From Candidatus Ornithospirochaeta avicola (lineage in GTDB: Bacteria; Spirochaetota; Spirochaetia; Sphaerochaetales; Sphaerochaetaceae), in contig DXHU01000023.1 in NCBI GenBank assembly GCA_019113245.1, forward strand, positions 62,001 to 126,000: 64,000 bases of DNA, written 5' to 3'. A program made the position numbers and the translations under genes. Position 1 is the stretch's first letter. Every line of letters begins with the position of its first letter. The notes below the pieces were generated by a model. It ran no database searches, was not told the origin of the DNA, and worked only from the letters and a program-made list of their open reading frames with translations. Positions 11,707 to 20,545 of this stretch are shown piece by piece.

Positions 11707-12784
11707 CTTTCTTCCTCCAGTTTGAATACTTTCTCCATACTTTCTCCTCCAGATAGTTGTTGGAAAGAACCATCTGGGCCGTGACGATTACAAGAATTAT
11801 TATTCCCTGCATCACATCTATGATGTTAGCCGGAACTCCTACATTTATAGGGCACAGCGTCGAGCCGTAAATCAGAAGTCCGAAGAAGAAGGAGGCGGGA
11901 ACTATTCCAGCCGGATGAAGAAGCCCGAAAAGCGATACTACAACAGCAGAAAATCCGTAGTTGTTTGTAACACCTTCTATTGCACGCCTGTGAAGACCAG
12001 CAATCTCAACTCCTCCAGCAAATCCTGCAAAGGCTCCTGAGATGACCATTGCAAGGATCACGTAGAAATTCACGTTTATTCCGCCGTATCTGGCAGCACG
12101 CGCCTCAGCACCGCTGGCTCTCATCTTGTAGCCATATGTCGTCTTCCACATGTAAATGTATACAAGAACTGCAAGCACAAGCGCTATTATGATTCCATAG
12201 TGAAGACGCCCTGATATTCTGCCAAGCCATGCATTTTCCGCAAGGCGTGCAGACTGCGGTGTTCCTCCTCCGCTAATCTTCTCAGCAGGATCCATCATCA
12301 CAACTCTCAGACAGAAGCTGTAGAACTGGGCCGCAATATAGTTAAGCATGACTGTTGAAAGCAGCTCTGAAACCTTCAGCTTCGCCTTCAGGAAGCCTGG
12401 GATGAATCCCCAGAGAGCGCCACTTGCGATACTTGCAAGCATTGCAAGGGGAAGAGTGACAAAGCGTGGAGCATCTGGAAGGGAAAGGCTTACTGCCGTG
12501 TATGCAAGTATTCCCATGGCCATCTGGCCTTCAGCTCCAATGTTTATTATTCCAGATCGATATGCAACTGATACTCCCAGTGCGATTATGCACAGCGGTA
12601 TTGCTCTTATCAGAAGCTCAGTTATATGTAGCGATCTGGTAAGAGGCATGATTACTATTGTATAGAATGTCTTTCCGATGGGAGCAGAGAGCACTATGAG
12701 AATCACACAGCTGATGAGCACTGCCGCAAGAGCGGAAAGAAGTATTATTGATGTTTTATATGCTGCTTTGAATCCCTTAGTCAT
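11699..12784 (-). CDS. Nucleoside ABC transporter permease (first)
   Basis: Inner-membrane permease of 361 residues, partner of the next gene and longer at the N-terminus, as PnrD/NupP/YufP proteins are. The motif SGIINIGAEGQMAMG (about residues 80-94) corresponds to the GIFNLG motif of the shorter permease, and NNYGFSAVVVSLFG is the ATPase-contact region. A TTG two codons upstream is possible, but the ATG at 12784 has AGGAG at proper spacing and was chosen. It overlaps the ATPase gene by eight bases. Confidence 0.88.
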   Translation of the reverse strand: MTKGFKAAYKTSIILLSALAAVLISCVILIVLSAPIGKTFYTIVIMPLTRSLHITELLIRAIPLCIIALGVSVAYRSGIINIGAEGQMAMGILAYTAVSLSLPDAPRFVTLPLAMLASIASGALWGFIPGFLKAKLKVSELLSTVMLNYIAAQFYSFCLRVVMMDPAEKISGGGTPQSARLAENAWLGRISGRLHYGIIIALVLAVLVYIYMWKTTYGYKMRASGAEARAARYGGINVNFYVILAMVISGAFAGFAGGVEIAGLHRRAIEGVTNNYGFSAVVVSLFGLLHPAGIVPASFFFGLLIYGSTLCPINVGVPANIIDVMQGIIILVIVTAQMVLSNNYLEEKVWRKYSNWRKKDA

Positions 12785-14297
12785 TTCCAACTCCTGCCAT
12801 CAGGATGCCCAGTGCCTTTACACTTGCCTCCTTTTTATCCATCACCTTCTGGATCTTGCCCTTATAAATGACGGCAATCCTGTCAGAGAGGTTTATTATC
12901 TCCTCAAGTTCTTCTGAGATAAGGAGTATGCCTATATTCTCCTTCTTCATCTTCAGCAGTTCTTTATGAATGAATTCCACAGCCCCGAGATCAAGTCCTC
13001 TTGTCGGATATACTGCAATCAGGAATCTTGCATTCCTTGTAAGCTCTCGCGAAAGTATGACTTTCTGAATGTTTCCGCCAGAAAGCGAGCCTGCCGCAGT
13101 CTGAGAAGAAGGACAGCGTATGTCAAAATCTCTGATGAGCTTTTCTGCATTCTCCTCTATTTTCTTCTTTTTGAGGAATTTCCTGTGAGAGAATTTCTCT
13201 GTCTCTGCATCCTTTAAAATAAGGTTCTCCTTAATTGAGAAGGAGGGAACTATTCCTTCTATGTTCCTCTCTTCAGGAATATAGCCCATTCCCTGCCTGA
13301 TAACAGAGCCGGGAGTGAGATTGACTATATTCTTTCCAAAAAATCTGATTTCTCCACTCTCAGCTTTCCTTATTCCGTTTATTGCCTCTGCAAGCTCTCT
13401 CTGTCCGTTTCCGGAAACACCTGCAAGTCCCATGATCTCACCTGAGTGGATATCAAGATCAAGACCGTCAACGGCATAGAAATCCATGTCGGACTTGACA
13501 CGGAGATTCTTGATTGAAAGAGCAAGTTCACCTTTTCCGCTCTCCTCCTCGTTCTTCGGGAGGTCTATCTCATGCCCGGTCATCATCTGCGCAATCTCCT
13601 GCGAAGAATAATCACCTGTGTTTCCTGTAAACACTATTTTTCCATGGCGGAGGATTGCAACTTTATCAGAAAGAGCCTTTACCTCCTGGAGCTTATGCGA
13701 AATAAATATTATGGAAAGCTCCTTTCTCATGTTCTTCAGCAGCTCAATCAGCTCATCTGTCTCCTGTGGAGTCAGAGCACTTGTCGGTTCATCAAGAATC
13801 AAGAACTTTGCTCCCAGAGAGAGTGTTTTGACAAGCTCGACTCTCTGCTGCTCGCCGACAGACAGCTGCCATATATATGCATCGGGGTTTACCTGGAGCT
13901 GATAACGCCTGCTCACTTCCTCGATCCTTGAGCGCACCATGCCTAGATCGAGTCTGCCCTTCTTCCATGCCTTTTTATATCCAAGTGCAACATTCTCAAG
14001 CACAGTCATGTTGTCAACAAGCATGTACATCTGATGCACCATCCCCAATCCTGCTTTGAACGCATCTTCCGGTCCACGGAAATGCACAGGCTCTCCGTTT
14101 ATGAGAATCCTTCCTTCATCAGCTTCATAGATTCCCATCAGAATATTCATCAGCGTTGTCTTTCCAGCACCGTTTTCCCCTACAAGGGCAAGAACCTCGC
14201 CTTCATTGACTTCTATTGATATGTTGTCAGAAGCCAGCACGCCAGGAAAGCGCTTTGTGATATTCTCCATTTTAAGACTAACGATTCTTTCACTCAT
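12777..14297 (-). CDS. Nucleoside ABC transporter ATPase (double ABC)
   Basis: Cytoplasmic ATPase of 506 residues with two ABC modules, as in PnrC/NupO and the sugar ATPases MglA/RbsA. Module 1 carries Walker A GENGAGKTTLM, signature SVGEQQRVEL and Walker B FLILDEPTSAL. Module 2 has the degenerate Walker A GVSGNGQREL usual in this family, and signature LSGGNIQKVIL. Downstream of a hairpin that separates it from the binding-protein gene. No clear Shine-Dalgarno precedes the ATG at 14297. Confidence 0.92.
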   Translation of the reverse strand: MSERIVSLKMENITKRFPGVLASDNISIEVNEGEVLALVGENGAGKTTLMNILMGIYEADEGRILINGEPVHFRGPEDAFKAGLGMVHQMYMLVDNMTVLENVALGYKKAWKKGRLDLGMVRSRIEEVSRRYQLQVNPDAYIWQLSVGEQQRVELVKTLSLGAKFLILDEPTSALTPQETDELIELLKNMRKELSIIFISHKLQEVKALSDKVAILRHGKIVFTGNTGDYSSQEIAQMMTGHEIDLPKNEEESGKGELALSIKNLRVKSDMDFYAVDGLDLDIHSGEIMGLAGVSGNGQRELAEAINGIRKAESGEIRFFGKNIVNLTPGSVIRQGMGYIPEERNIEGIVPSFSIKENLILKDAETEKFSHRKFLKKKKIEENAEKLIRDFDIRCPSSQTAAGSLSGGNIQKVILSRELTRNARFLIAVYPTRGLDLGAVEFIHKELLKMKKENIGILLISEELEEIINLSDRIAVIYKGKIQKVMDKKEASVKALGILMAGVGND

Positions 14298-14305
14298 AAA
14301 ATCAC

Positions 14306-14330
14306 AAAAAGAGGGGATTTTACTCCCCTC
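14306..14330 (-). terminator. Intercistronic hairpin between binding protein and ATPase genes
   Basis: Minus strand GAGGGG, eight-base loop, CCCCTC, then TTTTTG. It lies between the stop of the binding-protein gene and the start of the ATPase gene in the same direction. Partial termination here would give the usual excess of binding protein over membrane components. Confidence 0.7.
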
Positions 14331-14346
14331 ACTAAAGTTTTAAAAA

Positions 14347-15351
14347 TCAGAGCTCTACACTTGCATAGTCTGCAAGGACACCGCTTGATGCAGTAAACTC
14401 ATCAAGAGCCTGCTCTACCTTTGCCTTTACTTCAGCAGGAACATCAAGAGCATCATTGTAGCCGAAGATGAATCCGCCGTTGTTGAAGTTCATAGGTATG
14501 CACTGGCCACCCTTGACTCCGTTTTCAAGGCTTTCTACAAGTCCGATGACAACAGCCTTGTAGTTATATGCGCTTGCTGCAAGGCACTTTGCCTGTCCTT
14601 CAGCAGTATCAAGCTGAGCAAGATCCTGACCAACCCAGAGTGCATCTGTTGATGCTGTGGCATTGAGTGCTCCGATTGCCTGCTGAGATGCGCCTGTAAG
14701 AACGTCACATCCGTTTGCAATGAGTGTTGTTGCAATTTCACCTGCCTTTACATAATCACTGAAAGAGCCGGAAAGTGTTGTGCTTACCTGTGCATTTGGA
14801 TTAACAGACTCAACTCCCATGATATAGCCTCTCATGTAGCGTGCTGCATCTCCGCTGTCAACAGGACCGACCATACCTACCTTGCCGCTTTTTGTCATCA
14901 TACCTGCGATGATGCCTGACAGATATCCTGTCTCCTCACTCTCTGGCATGTATGTGAATACGTTATCCGGTCCGATTTCTGAGCTTGTACCGAATGCAAA
15001 TGCAACATCCGGATACTCCTCTGCAACCTCAAGAATGGCATTCTTGTACTGTGCACCATGAGCAATGATGAGATCATAGCCTTCTGCTACGAACTGACGG
15101 ATGTAAGTTCCTGCATCAACAGTTGAGACCTTTTCTGTATAGCTGAACTCCATTCTGTCACCAAGCTCTTCCTTTGCCTGTACAAGACCGTCATACATTG
15201 ACTGGCACCAGCCCTTGTCATCGATTGTGTTCTCAACGATGAGTCCGATTTTCACAGCACCTGCTGCACCGTCTGCTGCTTCTTTGCTTCCACCTGCAAA
15301 GAGAGTAAAAGCAAGGAGCAATACTGTAAGAGTCAAAATAATCTTTTTCAT
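14347..15351 (-). CDS. PnrA/BMP-family nucleoside-binding protein
   Basis: Periplasmic substrate-binding protein of the basic membrane protein (BMP/TmpC/PnrA) family, 334 residues. After a hydrophobic signal segment ending in TLFAGGSKEA comes the mature fold with KIGLIVENTIDDKGWCQS and a C-terminal NFNNGGFIFGYND. T. pallidum PnrA binds purine nucleosides, so nucleosides are the likely ligand. There is no lipobox cysteine; cleavage by signal peptidase I after LFA is more likely than lipidation, unlike T. pallidum PnrA. The start at 15351 has AGGAG; eleven further open codons upstream were rejected. Confidence 0.9.
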   Translation of the reverse strand: MKKIILTLTVLLLAFTLFAGGSKEAADGAAGAVKIGLIVENTIDDKGWCQSMYDGLVQAKEELGDRMEFSYTEKVSTVDAGTYIRQFVAEGYDLIIAHGAQYKNAILEVAEEYPDVAFAFGTSSEIGPDNVFTYMPESEETGYLSGIIAGMMTKSGKVGMVGPVDSGDAARYMRGYIMGVESVNPNAQVSTTLSGSFSDYVKAGEIATTLIANGCDVLTGASQQAIGALNATASTDALWVGQDLAQLDTAEGQAKCLAASAYNYKAVVIGLVESLENGVKGGQCIPMNFNNGGFIFGYNDALDVPAEVKAKVEQALDEFTASSGVLADYASVEL

Positions 15352-15401
15352 ACTTTCTCCTGTTTCCTGTCTTTTTTTTAACATGAAGGAAATATTATTA
15401 G

Positions 15402-15480
15402 CAACATGAAAAAGAAAAATACAACAAAAAGAAACATAAAAACAACAATTTAAAACAAGATCTGCAACATAAGTGCAACA
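15402..15480. repeat. Helically phased CAACA repeats in a divergent intergenic region
   Basis: CAACA occurs at 15402, 15422, 15443, 15465 and 15476, intervals of 20, 21, 22 and 11 bases, close to whole turns of B-DNA. The surrounding 15352-15596 gap is very AT-rich, contains no gene, and must hold the promoters of the transporter operon (minus) and the methyltransferase (plus). Confidence 0.4.
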
Positions 15481-15596
15481 AGCAAATATAAATATTGTTT
15501 TATCGATAAAAATTTATAAATATATATTGGACAATAATTTATTTTGCATTCTCATCTCATCCGTGTTAGTCTTTGATTAACAAGAGGAGAAAAAAC

Positions 15597-16187
15597 ATGA
15601 CAACAGCAGTATACGACACAAATGCGGGTGAGTTCATATCTTCATGGCTTACTGCGGATATGAGCCGGGAATATTCTATTTTTGAGAATCTTGTGAAACC
15701 GGGTGCAAAAATACTGGACGGAGGCTGCGGAAGCGGAAGAGACACACTCTATTTTCTCCAGAAAGGCTATGATGTATCTGCATTCGATCCATCTGAAGAA
15801 ATGATAAAATATGCAAGCGATTTCACTGGAATCAAGATAAAAAACCTTAAATGGGAAGATTTAGATGAGAAGGAGAAATATGATGCAGTTTGGGCAAGTG
15901 CCACACTCTATCATGTTGCAAGGATAGATATGCCTGCAGTATTTGCACGCATTTCAAACGCATTGAAGAGCAAGGGAATACTCTTTGCTTCTTTCCGCGA
16001 CCGTCCCGATGATTTTAAGGAAGTAGAGACAGGACGCGTGCTCACAAGCTTTGACAAGGATACATTCTCTCACTTCCTTTCTTCAATAAACCTCTTTGAC
16101 ATAATCGAACTGGAAGAGCGCATTGACTCAAGAAAGGGGAAAGAAGATGAGAAATGGCTCTTTGCTTTTTTGAGAAAGAAGCTCTGA
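15597..16187 (+). CDS. Class I SAM-dependent methyltransferase
   Basis: A 196-residue small-molecule methyltransferase of the UbiE/TehB-like fold. Motif I is ILDGGCGSGRDTLYF, preceded by a short N-terminal helix, and motif II is YDVSAFDPSEEM. The substrate cannot be told. The ATG at 15597 has AGAGGAG; an upstream ATT in frame was discarded. A weak extended -10 (TGTTAGTCT, 15564-15572) with TTGCAT 17 bases upstream may drive it. The gene stands alone and is convergent with azlD. Confidence 0.8.
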   Translation: MTTAVYDTNAGEFISSWLTADMSREYSIFENLVKPGAKILDGGCGSGRDTLYFLQKGYDVSAFDPSEEMIKYASDFTGIKIKNLKWEDLDEKEKYDAVWASATLYHVARIDMPAVFARISNALKSKGILFASFRDRPDDFKEVETGRVLTSFDKDTFSHFLSSINLFDIIELEERIDSRKGKEDEKWLFAFLRKKL

Positions 16188-16192
16188 TTGTT

Positions 16193-16492
16193 TCAGATTA
16201 AGAGAATAAGCGTGGTCACGATAAGAGAAGCAAATATCGAGAGGACCATGCTTATTTTTTTGTATCCCAGGATAAAAGCGGCAAGAACTCCCGCCAGTGA
16301 TGCATACCATGAAGAAGAGAAATCTGTGAGGGCAAGAGGGAAAATCAGTGCTCCAAGAGAAGATACAGGAAGAAGATACATTGCCTTTCTGACCTTTTTG
16401 GGAAGTTTTTCAGCTTTCCTTGCAAACATTGGAGTTATCCTCAGGCTCATGGTTGCAAGAGCTGAAAGAAAAATCAAGAGAATCTTATTCAT
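16193..16492 (-). CDS. azlD: AzlD-family branched-chain amino acid exporter small subunit
   Basis: A 99-residue membrane protein with three to four hydrophobic segments. It matches the AzlD family: a first helix followed by RITPMF, then LPKKVRKAMYLLPVSSLGAL. With AzlC it forms a two-component exporter of branched-chain amino acids or analogues. The frame extends six codons upstream, but those codons themselves contain the AGGAGG Shine-Dalgarno for the ATG at 16492. It overlaps azlC by eight bases. Confidence 0.85.
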   Translation of the reverse strand: MNKILLIFLSALATMSLRITPMFARKAEKLPKKVRKAMYLLPVSSLGALIFPLALTDFSSSWYASLAGVLAAFILGYKKISMVLSIFASLIVTTLILLI

Positions 16493-17186
16493 CAAGAACC
16501 TCCTCATCATCGTAGAGAAATACGGCCGCTATGGTCGAAATGAGCATTGAAAGCGTGAAGCTCAGCCCTGTTGAAATCCTGAGACAAAGGATAAACAGCG
16601 TATTCAAGGATGCTGAGACGAAAAAGACAACAAGTGCTTTGATATTCTTCTCCACCTCCGCTCCCATGAGGGATGAGAACATTGCATATATTGTTATTAC
16701 TGAAGCGCTCTGCACTATAGGAGGAAGAAAAGATCCGGCCAAAAAGCCAGTTGCAGTCCCGCTTACCCATCCCAGGTATGAAGTAAGAATCAGACCAGCC
16801 ATATAAGAAAAAGGAAGACTCCTTGATTTCAATGCAGAAATTGCAAAAACCTCGTCCGTGCATCCGAAACCGCAAAAGAGAAGAGCAAAAAAGCTGTTGT
16901 TTTCAAGATGGGGGCGCAGCGATGATGACATAAAAAGATAGCGGGAGTTTATCAGGAACACACTTATGACAATTTCAAGAAGGAATGAGCCTGCATTATA
17001 GAGATTGAGCATCAGAAACTGCCCGCTTCCTGCAAAGTTGGTCACACTGGTCAAAACTCCCTCAATGAATGTAAAGCCGCTTGTGCGTGTCAAAAGACCG
17101 AATGCCAGAGCTGTGGTGAAATAGCCCAAAAAGACAGGAAAGCCGTCCTTGCATCCCCTTTTAAATGTCAAAACCCTTTCTGCCAT
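16485..17186 (-). CDS. azlC: AzlC-family branched-chain amino acid exporter large subunit
   Basis: A 233-residue integral membrane protein of the AzlC family. GCKDGFPVFLGYFTTALAFG is the conserved N-terminal motif, then TNFAGSGQFLML and LINSRYLFMSSSL. Role: export of branched-chain amino acids with AzlD. A TTG start at 17222 would add 12 codons, but a -10 box (TAAAAT, 17224-17229) places the transcription start downstream of that TTG, so the ATG at 17186 is preferred. Its Shine-Dalgarno AGGAGG is unusually far away (15 bases), so the start is less certain than the gene. Confidence 0.87.
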   Translation of the reverse strand: MAERVLTFKRGCKDGFPVFLGYFTTALAFGLLTRTSGFTFIEGVLTSVTNFAGSGQFLMLNLYNAGSFLLEIVISVFLINSRYLFMSSSLRPHLENNSFFALLFCGFGCTDEVFAISALKSRSLPFSYMAGLILTSYLGWVSGTATGFLAGSFLPPIVQSASVITIYAMFSSLMGAEVEKNIKALVVFFVSASLNTLFILCLRISTGLSFTLSMLISTIAAVFLYDDEEVLDE

Positions 17187-17229
17187 GGAAGAAAATATAG
17201 ACCTCCTCTTCCTTTGATTCAATATTTTA

Positions 17230-17259
17230 TTGCCCTAAAGGCCCCATTTTTCCTAAAAT
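17230..17259 (+). promoter_or_regulatory. Promoter of the ABC-F gene, suggesting a leaderless mRNA
   Basis: TTGCCC (17230-17235), 18-base spacer, TAAAAT (17254-17259), and then only six bases before the ATG at 17266. The divergent azlC -10 abuts this -35. Confidence 0.5.
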
Positions 17260-17265
17260 AGGCTG

Positions 17266-19110
17266 ATGAATGTTCTGAGCGTTGAGAATCTTGAGAAAAC
17301 TGTCAATGATGAACCTTTGTTCTCTTCTCTTACTTTCGGCCTGGAAAAGGGAGAGAAAGCGGCTGTTGTAGGCAGAAACGGAAGCGGCAAAAGTACTCTT
17401 TTAAAAATCATCTCCGGTTTTTTAAGTCCGGATAAAGGGAGGGTGAGCATAAACAGGAGCGTGAGACTCTCTTCATCCATGCAGGACTTCTCATCTTCAG
17501 CTGATGACAGCATAAAAAGCTATTTCTACTCTGCCCCATCTCCTGATATAGCCATTTTGAAAAGGTATAACGATGCAATAGCAGAAAATGATGAGAGGAC
17601 ATACACAGCCCTTGGAGAGGAAATCTCACAGAAAGGACTATGGAACATAGAGCGTGATTTTTATGCAAAATGTGAGTATTTCAATCTAAAAAAGGATCCA
17701 GAGACACTGCTTTCTACACTGTCAGGAGGAGAAAAGAGAAAGCTGCAGCTTGCACTTGCATTCAGCCAGAAAGCAGATCTTGTGCTCCTTGATGAGCCCA
17801 CGAATCATCTTGATATAAGGACAATCGAGAAGCTTGAAGCTCTTCTTGAAGATGAGAAGCTCACTGTTCTCCTTGTCACACATGACAGACAGCTTATAGA
17901 CAACACATGCTCTGTGATTTATGAGCTCGATAAAGGTGAGTTTTACCGCCATGAAGGCACATTTCTTTCATACCTGGAAGACAGACGGGAAAGAGAGGAA
18001 GAGAAGGAAAAGAGGCAGGAAAAGCTGAACAACATCCTTTCTGGAGAACTGAAATGGCTCAGCCGCGCGCCTAAGGCAAGAGGTGGCAAAGACAAGAACA
18101 GGAAAGAAAGGATAGAGAAAATGCTTGGCCTTGTTGAAAAGAAGGAAAAAGACAGCTCGCCTTTCTTCTCCCTTTACAGAAGGCTGTCAAAAAAGGTGCT
18201 TGAGATGGAAAACATTTCAAAAGCATGGGATGGGAAAACATTGTTCTCAGGCTTTTCATTCTCTTTTCTTGACGGCATGAGAATCGGAGTAATCGGTGAT
18301 AACGGAAGCGGGAAAAGCACTCTCCTTGACATAATTGCAGGAGTTATTGAAAGCGATGAGGGAACTGTTGACAAGGGGACTTCCACATACATTTCATACT
18401 ATGACCAGATGAACCGCACGCTGAAGGAAGACAAGAGCATACTTGAATACTTTTCCTCAATTGCAGAAAACATACAGACTGAATACAAGATGCTTTCAGC
18501 AGATGCCTTTCTTTCCATGTTCGGATTTTCCAGAAGCAACCAGAACAAGAGGATAAGCACTCTCTCCGGCGGGGAGAAAAGAAGGCTCTATCTTATTTCA
18601 AAGCTTATCGAGAACCCCAATTTCCTGATTCTCGATGAGCCGACAAATGATCTGGATCTCTGGAGCATGGAGAATCTTGAGTACTATCTCTCCACTTTCC
18701 ACGGCGTAAGCCTTATCTGCTCGCACGACAGGGCATTTCTTGAGATAAACTGCGACTATCTCTTTGTCATAGAGAATCAGAAGATTAGCTTCTACAGCTC
18801 ATCATACAGTGCTTATGAAAAAATCAGGGCAAAAGAAAATGATTCAAAGAAAAAAGAAAAGGAAACTGTAAGACGTGAAAAACGGGAGAAAAAAGGACTT
18901 ACATACAAAGAAATGAAAGAAAAAGAAGAACTGGAAAATAAACTGTCTTTTCTGATGGAAAAAAAGAAAGCTCTTGAAGAATCCTTTTCAAACCCCGGCC
19001 TTTCCTACATCGAGATTGATAAAAACAACAGAAATTATGAGGAAATTCTCAAAGAAGAGGATGAGATTACAGACCGCATTCTCGCTCTCATGGAGAAGGA
19101 AGAAGCCTAG
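17266..19110 (+). CDS. ABC-F family ATPase
   Basis: Soluble 614-residue protein with two ABC modules and no membrane domain, the ABC-F (EttA/Uup/YdiF/YfmR-like) class that acts on ribosomes. Module 1: Walker A GRNGSGKSTLL, signature LSGGEKRKLQLA, Walker B LVLLDEPTNHLD. A Lys/Arg-rich linker follows (about 235-300). Module 2: GDNGSGKSTLL, LSGGEKRRLYL, FLILDEPTNDLD. A charged coiled-coil tail occupies about residues 520-614, as in Uup-like members. Resistance or housekeeping subclass cannot be decided. It lacks a good Shine-Dalgarno. It overlaps the convergent next gene by four bases. Confidence 0.92.
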   Translation: MNVLSVENLEKTVNDEPLFSSLTFGLEKGEKAAVVGRNGSGKSTLLKIISGFLSPDKGRVSINRSVRLSSSMQDFSSSADDSIKSYFYSAPSPDIAILKRYNDAIAENDERTYTALGEEISQKGLWNIERDFYAKCEYFNLKKDPETLLSTLSGGEKRKLQLALAFSQKADLVLLDEPTNHLDIRTIEKLEALLEDEKLTVLLVTHDRQLIDNTCSVIYELDKGEFYRHEGTFLSYLEDRREREEEKEKRQEKLNNILSGELKWLSRAPKARGGKDKNRKERIEKMLGLVEKKEKDSSPFFSLYRRLSKKVLEMENISKAWDGKTLFSGFSFSFLDGMRIGVIGDNGSGKSTLLDIIAGVIESDEGTVDKGTSTYISYYDQMNRTLKEDKSILEYFSSIAENIQTEYKMLSADAFLSMFGFSRSNQNKRISTLSGGEKRRLYLISKLIENPNFLILDEPTNDLDLWSMENLEYYLSTFHGVSLICSHDRAFLEINCDYLFVIENQKISFYSSSYSAYEKIRAKENDSKKKEKETVRREKREKKGLTYKEMKEKEELENKLSFLMEKKKALEESFSNPGLSYIEIDKNNRNYEEILKEEDEITDRILALMEKEEA

Positions 19111-19571
19111 TCTTCCTTCTCGTCCGTTATGAGACTCACATCCTGGCTTTTGACGCTGACGCTCCTTCTCATGAAAGGATTCAAGCCAAGGAAAGTTTTC
19201 TTGAACTCTTCTTCGCTTTCTTTGAGCGCGGCCTGCCACACAGGAGCAAAGCCTGGAGAATTCATAGTCAGCCGCTCAGCTGCTGTCTGCATGACTTCAA
19301 GACGCTGTATTTCCCTTCTTCCAGGCTTCTGACTTAATGTCTTAAGTGAAACACGGAGATTCTCATTCTCCTTTTTCAACTCCTCTACCTGACTTTTTAG
19401 CTTTCCGACCCCTTCGCTCTCAAGCTCCATGCGGTCAGTAAGCATTTTCTTCAGTCTCTCAATCTCTTTATTTCCTGCCTTCCTGATCTGCGAAGTCTTT
19501 ACAACAGACACGCAAAGAATCACGAATGCGACGCATAATCCGATAATAAGTCCAATAAGCATTTCATTCAT
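19107..19571 (-). CDS. Membrane-anchored coiled-coil protein, unknown
   Basis: A 154-residue protein that I do not recognise. One transmembrane helix lies at residues 4-24 (LIGLIIGLCVAFVILCVSVV). A predicted coiled coil of Lys/Glu/Leu heptads follows at about 35-85, then a tail with a PGFAPVWQAAL segment and an acidic end. The topology resembles small RmuC- or YtxH-like envelope anchors, but no family is claimed. It is convergent with the ABC-F gene and tail-overlaps it. Confidence 0.6.
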   Translation of the reverse strand: MNEMLIGLIIGLCVAFVILCVSVVKTSQIRKAGNKEIERLKKMLTDRMELESEGVGKLKSQVEELKKENENLRVSLKTLSQKPGRREIQRLEVMQTAAERLTMNSPGFAPVWQAALKESEEEFKKTFLGLNPFMRRSVSVKSQDVSLITDEKED

Positions 19572-19623
19572 ACATCTAATCTAATATATAAGGGGACAAA
19601 AAACAAACAGAAAAAATTAAGGC

Positions 19624-19652
19624 TTAACAAAAAGAAGAAAAAAGTTTATATT
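19624..19652 (+). promoter_or_regulatory. Promoter of tRNA-Leu
   Basis: TTAACA (19624-19629), 17-base spacer, TATATT (19647-19652). The start point would fall about ten bases after the -10, just before the tRNA 5' end at 19662. Confidence 0.6.
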
Positions 19653-19661
19653 ATCCTCGTT

Positions 19662-19744
19662 GCCCAAGTGGTGGAATGGTAGACACAAAGGACTTAAAAT
19701 CCTTTGGCAGTAATGCCGTACGAGTTCGAGTCTCGTCTTGGGCA
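19662..19744 (+). tRNA. tRNA-Leu (anticodon TAA)
   Basis: Class II tRNA with a 7-bp acceptor stem GCCCAAG/CTTGGGC, D-arm GTGGAATGGTAGACAC, anticodon stem AAGGA/TCCTT with loop CTTAAAA (anticodon TAA, reads UUA), a long variable arm and T-loop GTTCGAGTC. CCA is not encoded. It is followed after only 18 bases by tatD on the same strand. Confidence 0.96.
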
Positions 19745-19762
19745 CATTTTTCTTTTCCAAGC

Positions 19763-20545
19763 ATGAATATATTCGACTCGCATTTTCATAGTCTAATAAT
19801 GAGAAAGAACGGAGATTTATCTCCAATTCCCGCATCCATTACAGGAATTGATGTATCTGCAGATCCTTTTGACATAAAAGAGAGAATAGAAATACTCAAG
19901 GGTCTTGAAAATGTAAGCTATTCTGTCGGCTCCGGTCCATGGAGGATAGCGGATGAGGATTTTTCCAGCCCGCAGGAAGAAGCAGAAACACTTGAAAAGA
20001 TTATCCTTGAATATGATGCTCATTTCATCGGAGAATGCGGGCTTGATCTCTTTCATGACTATGGAAGGATAAACACGCAGAAAGAACTATTTGAAGCTCA
20101 GATTATGCTTTCCAGAAAGCTGAAGAGACCGATTATAATCCACTCGCGTGATGCAGCGGAGGATACAGTTGAAATTCTGAAAAAAAACACTTTCTCATCA
20201 AGCGGCATCATGCACTGTTTCAGCTATGATAAAAACGTCATGAAAAAACCCCTTGATAAAGGACTATACATATCATTTTCAGGAAATGTCACATACAGAA
20301 AAAATGAGTTTATCAGAGAGGCAGCCATCTACTGCCCCTCTGACAGAATACTGTATGAGACAGACAGCCCCTATCTTTCACCTGTGCCCATGAGGGGAAA
20401 GAAGAACAGACCGGAATACACAGAATACATTCTCTCATTCCTTTCAGAGATAAGGAAAGAGGACAGGAGTGCATTATATGAGAAAGTGAATGAGAACTAC
20501 AGAAGACTTTTGAGCCTTTCAGAGGGAAAGGGCAGAGCTGATTAA
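19763..20545 (+). CDS. tatD: TatD-family metal-dependent DNase
   Basis: Cytoplasmic TIM-barrel hydrolase of 260 residues. Metal ligands are visible: FDSHFHS (His7, His9), GECGLDLF, PIIIHSRDA, GIMHCFSY and YETDSPYL. TatD enzymes are 3'-5' exonucleases in DNA repair and nucleic-acid turnover. The frame extends upstream through the tRNA gene, which is why the ATG at 19763 was chosen. There is no Shine-Dalgarno, so it is probably translated from the tRNA transcript with a very short leader after processing. The C-terminal end overlaps the convergent gene by 27 bases. Confidence 0.9.
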   Translation: MNIFDSHFHSLIMRKNGDLSPIPASITGIDVSADPFDIKERIEILKGLENVSYSVGSGPWRIADEDFSSPQEEAETLEKIILEYDAHFIGECGLDLFHDYGRINTQKELFEAQIMLSRKLKRPIIIHSRDAAEDTVEILKKNTFSSSGIMHCFSYDKNVMKKPLDKGLYISFSGNVTYRKNEFIREAAIYCPSDRILYETDSPYLSPVPMRGKKNRPEYTEYILSFLSEIRKEDRSALYEKVNENYRRLLSLSEGKGRAD

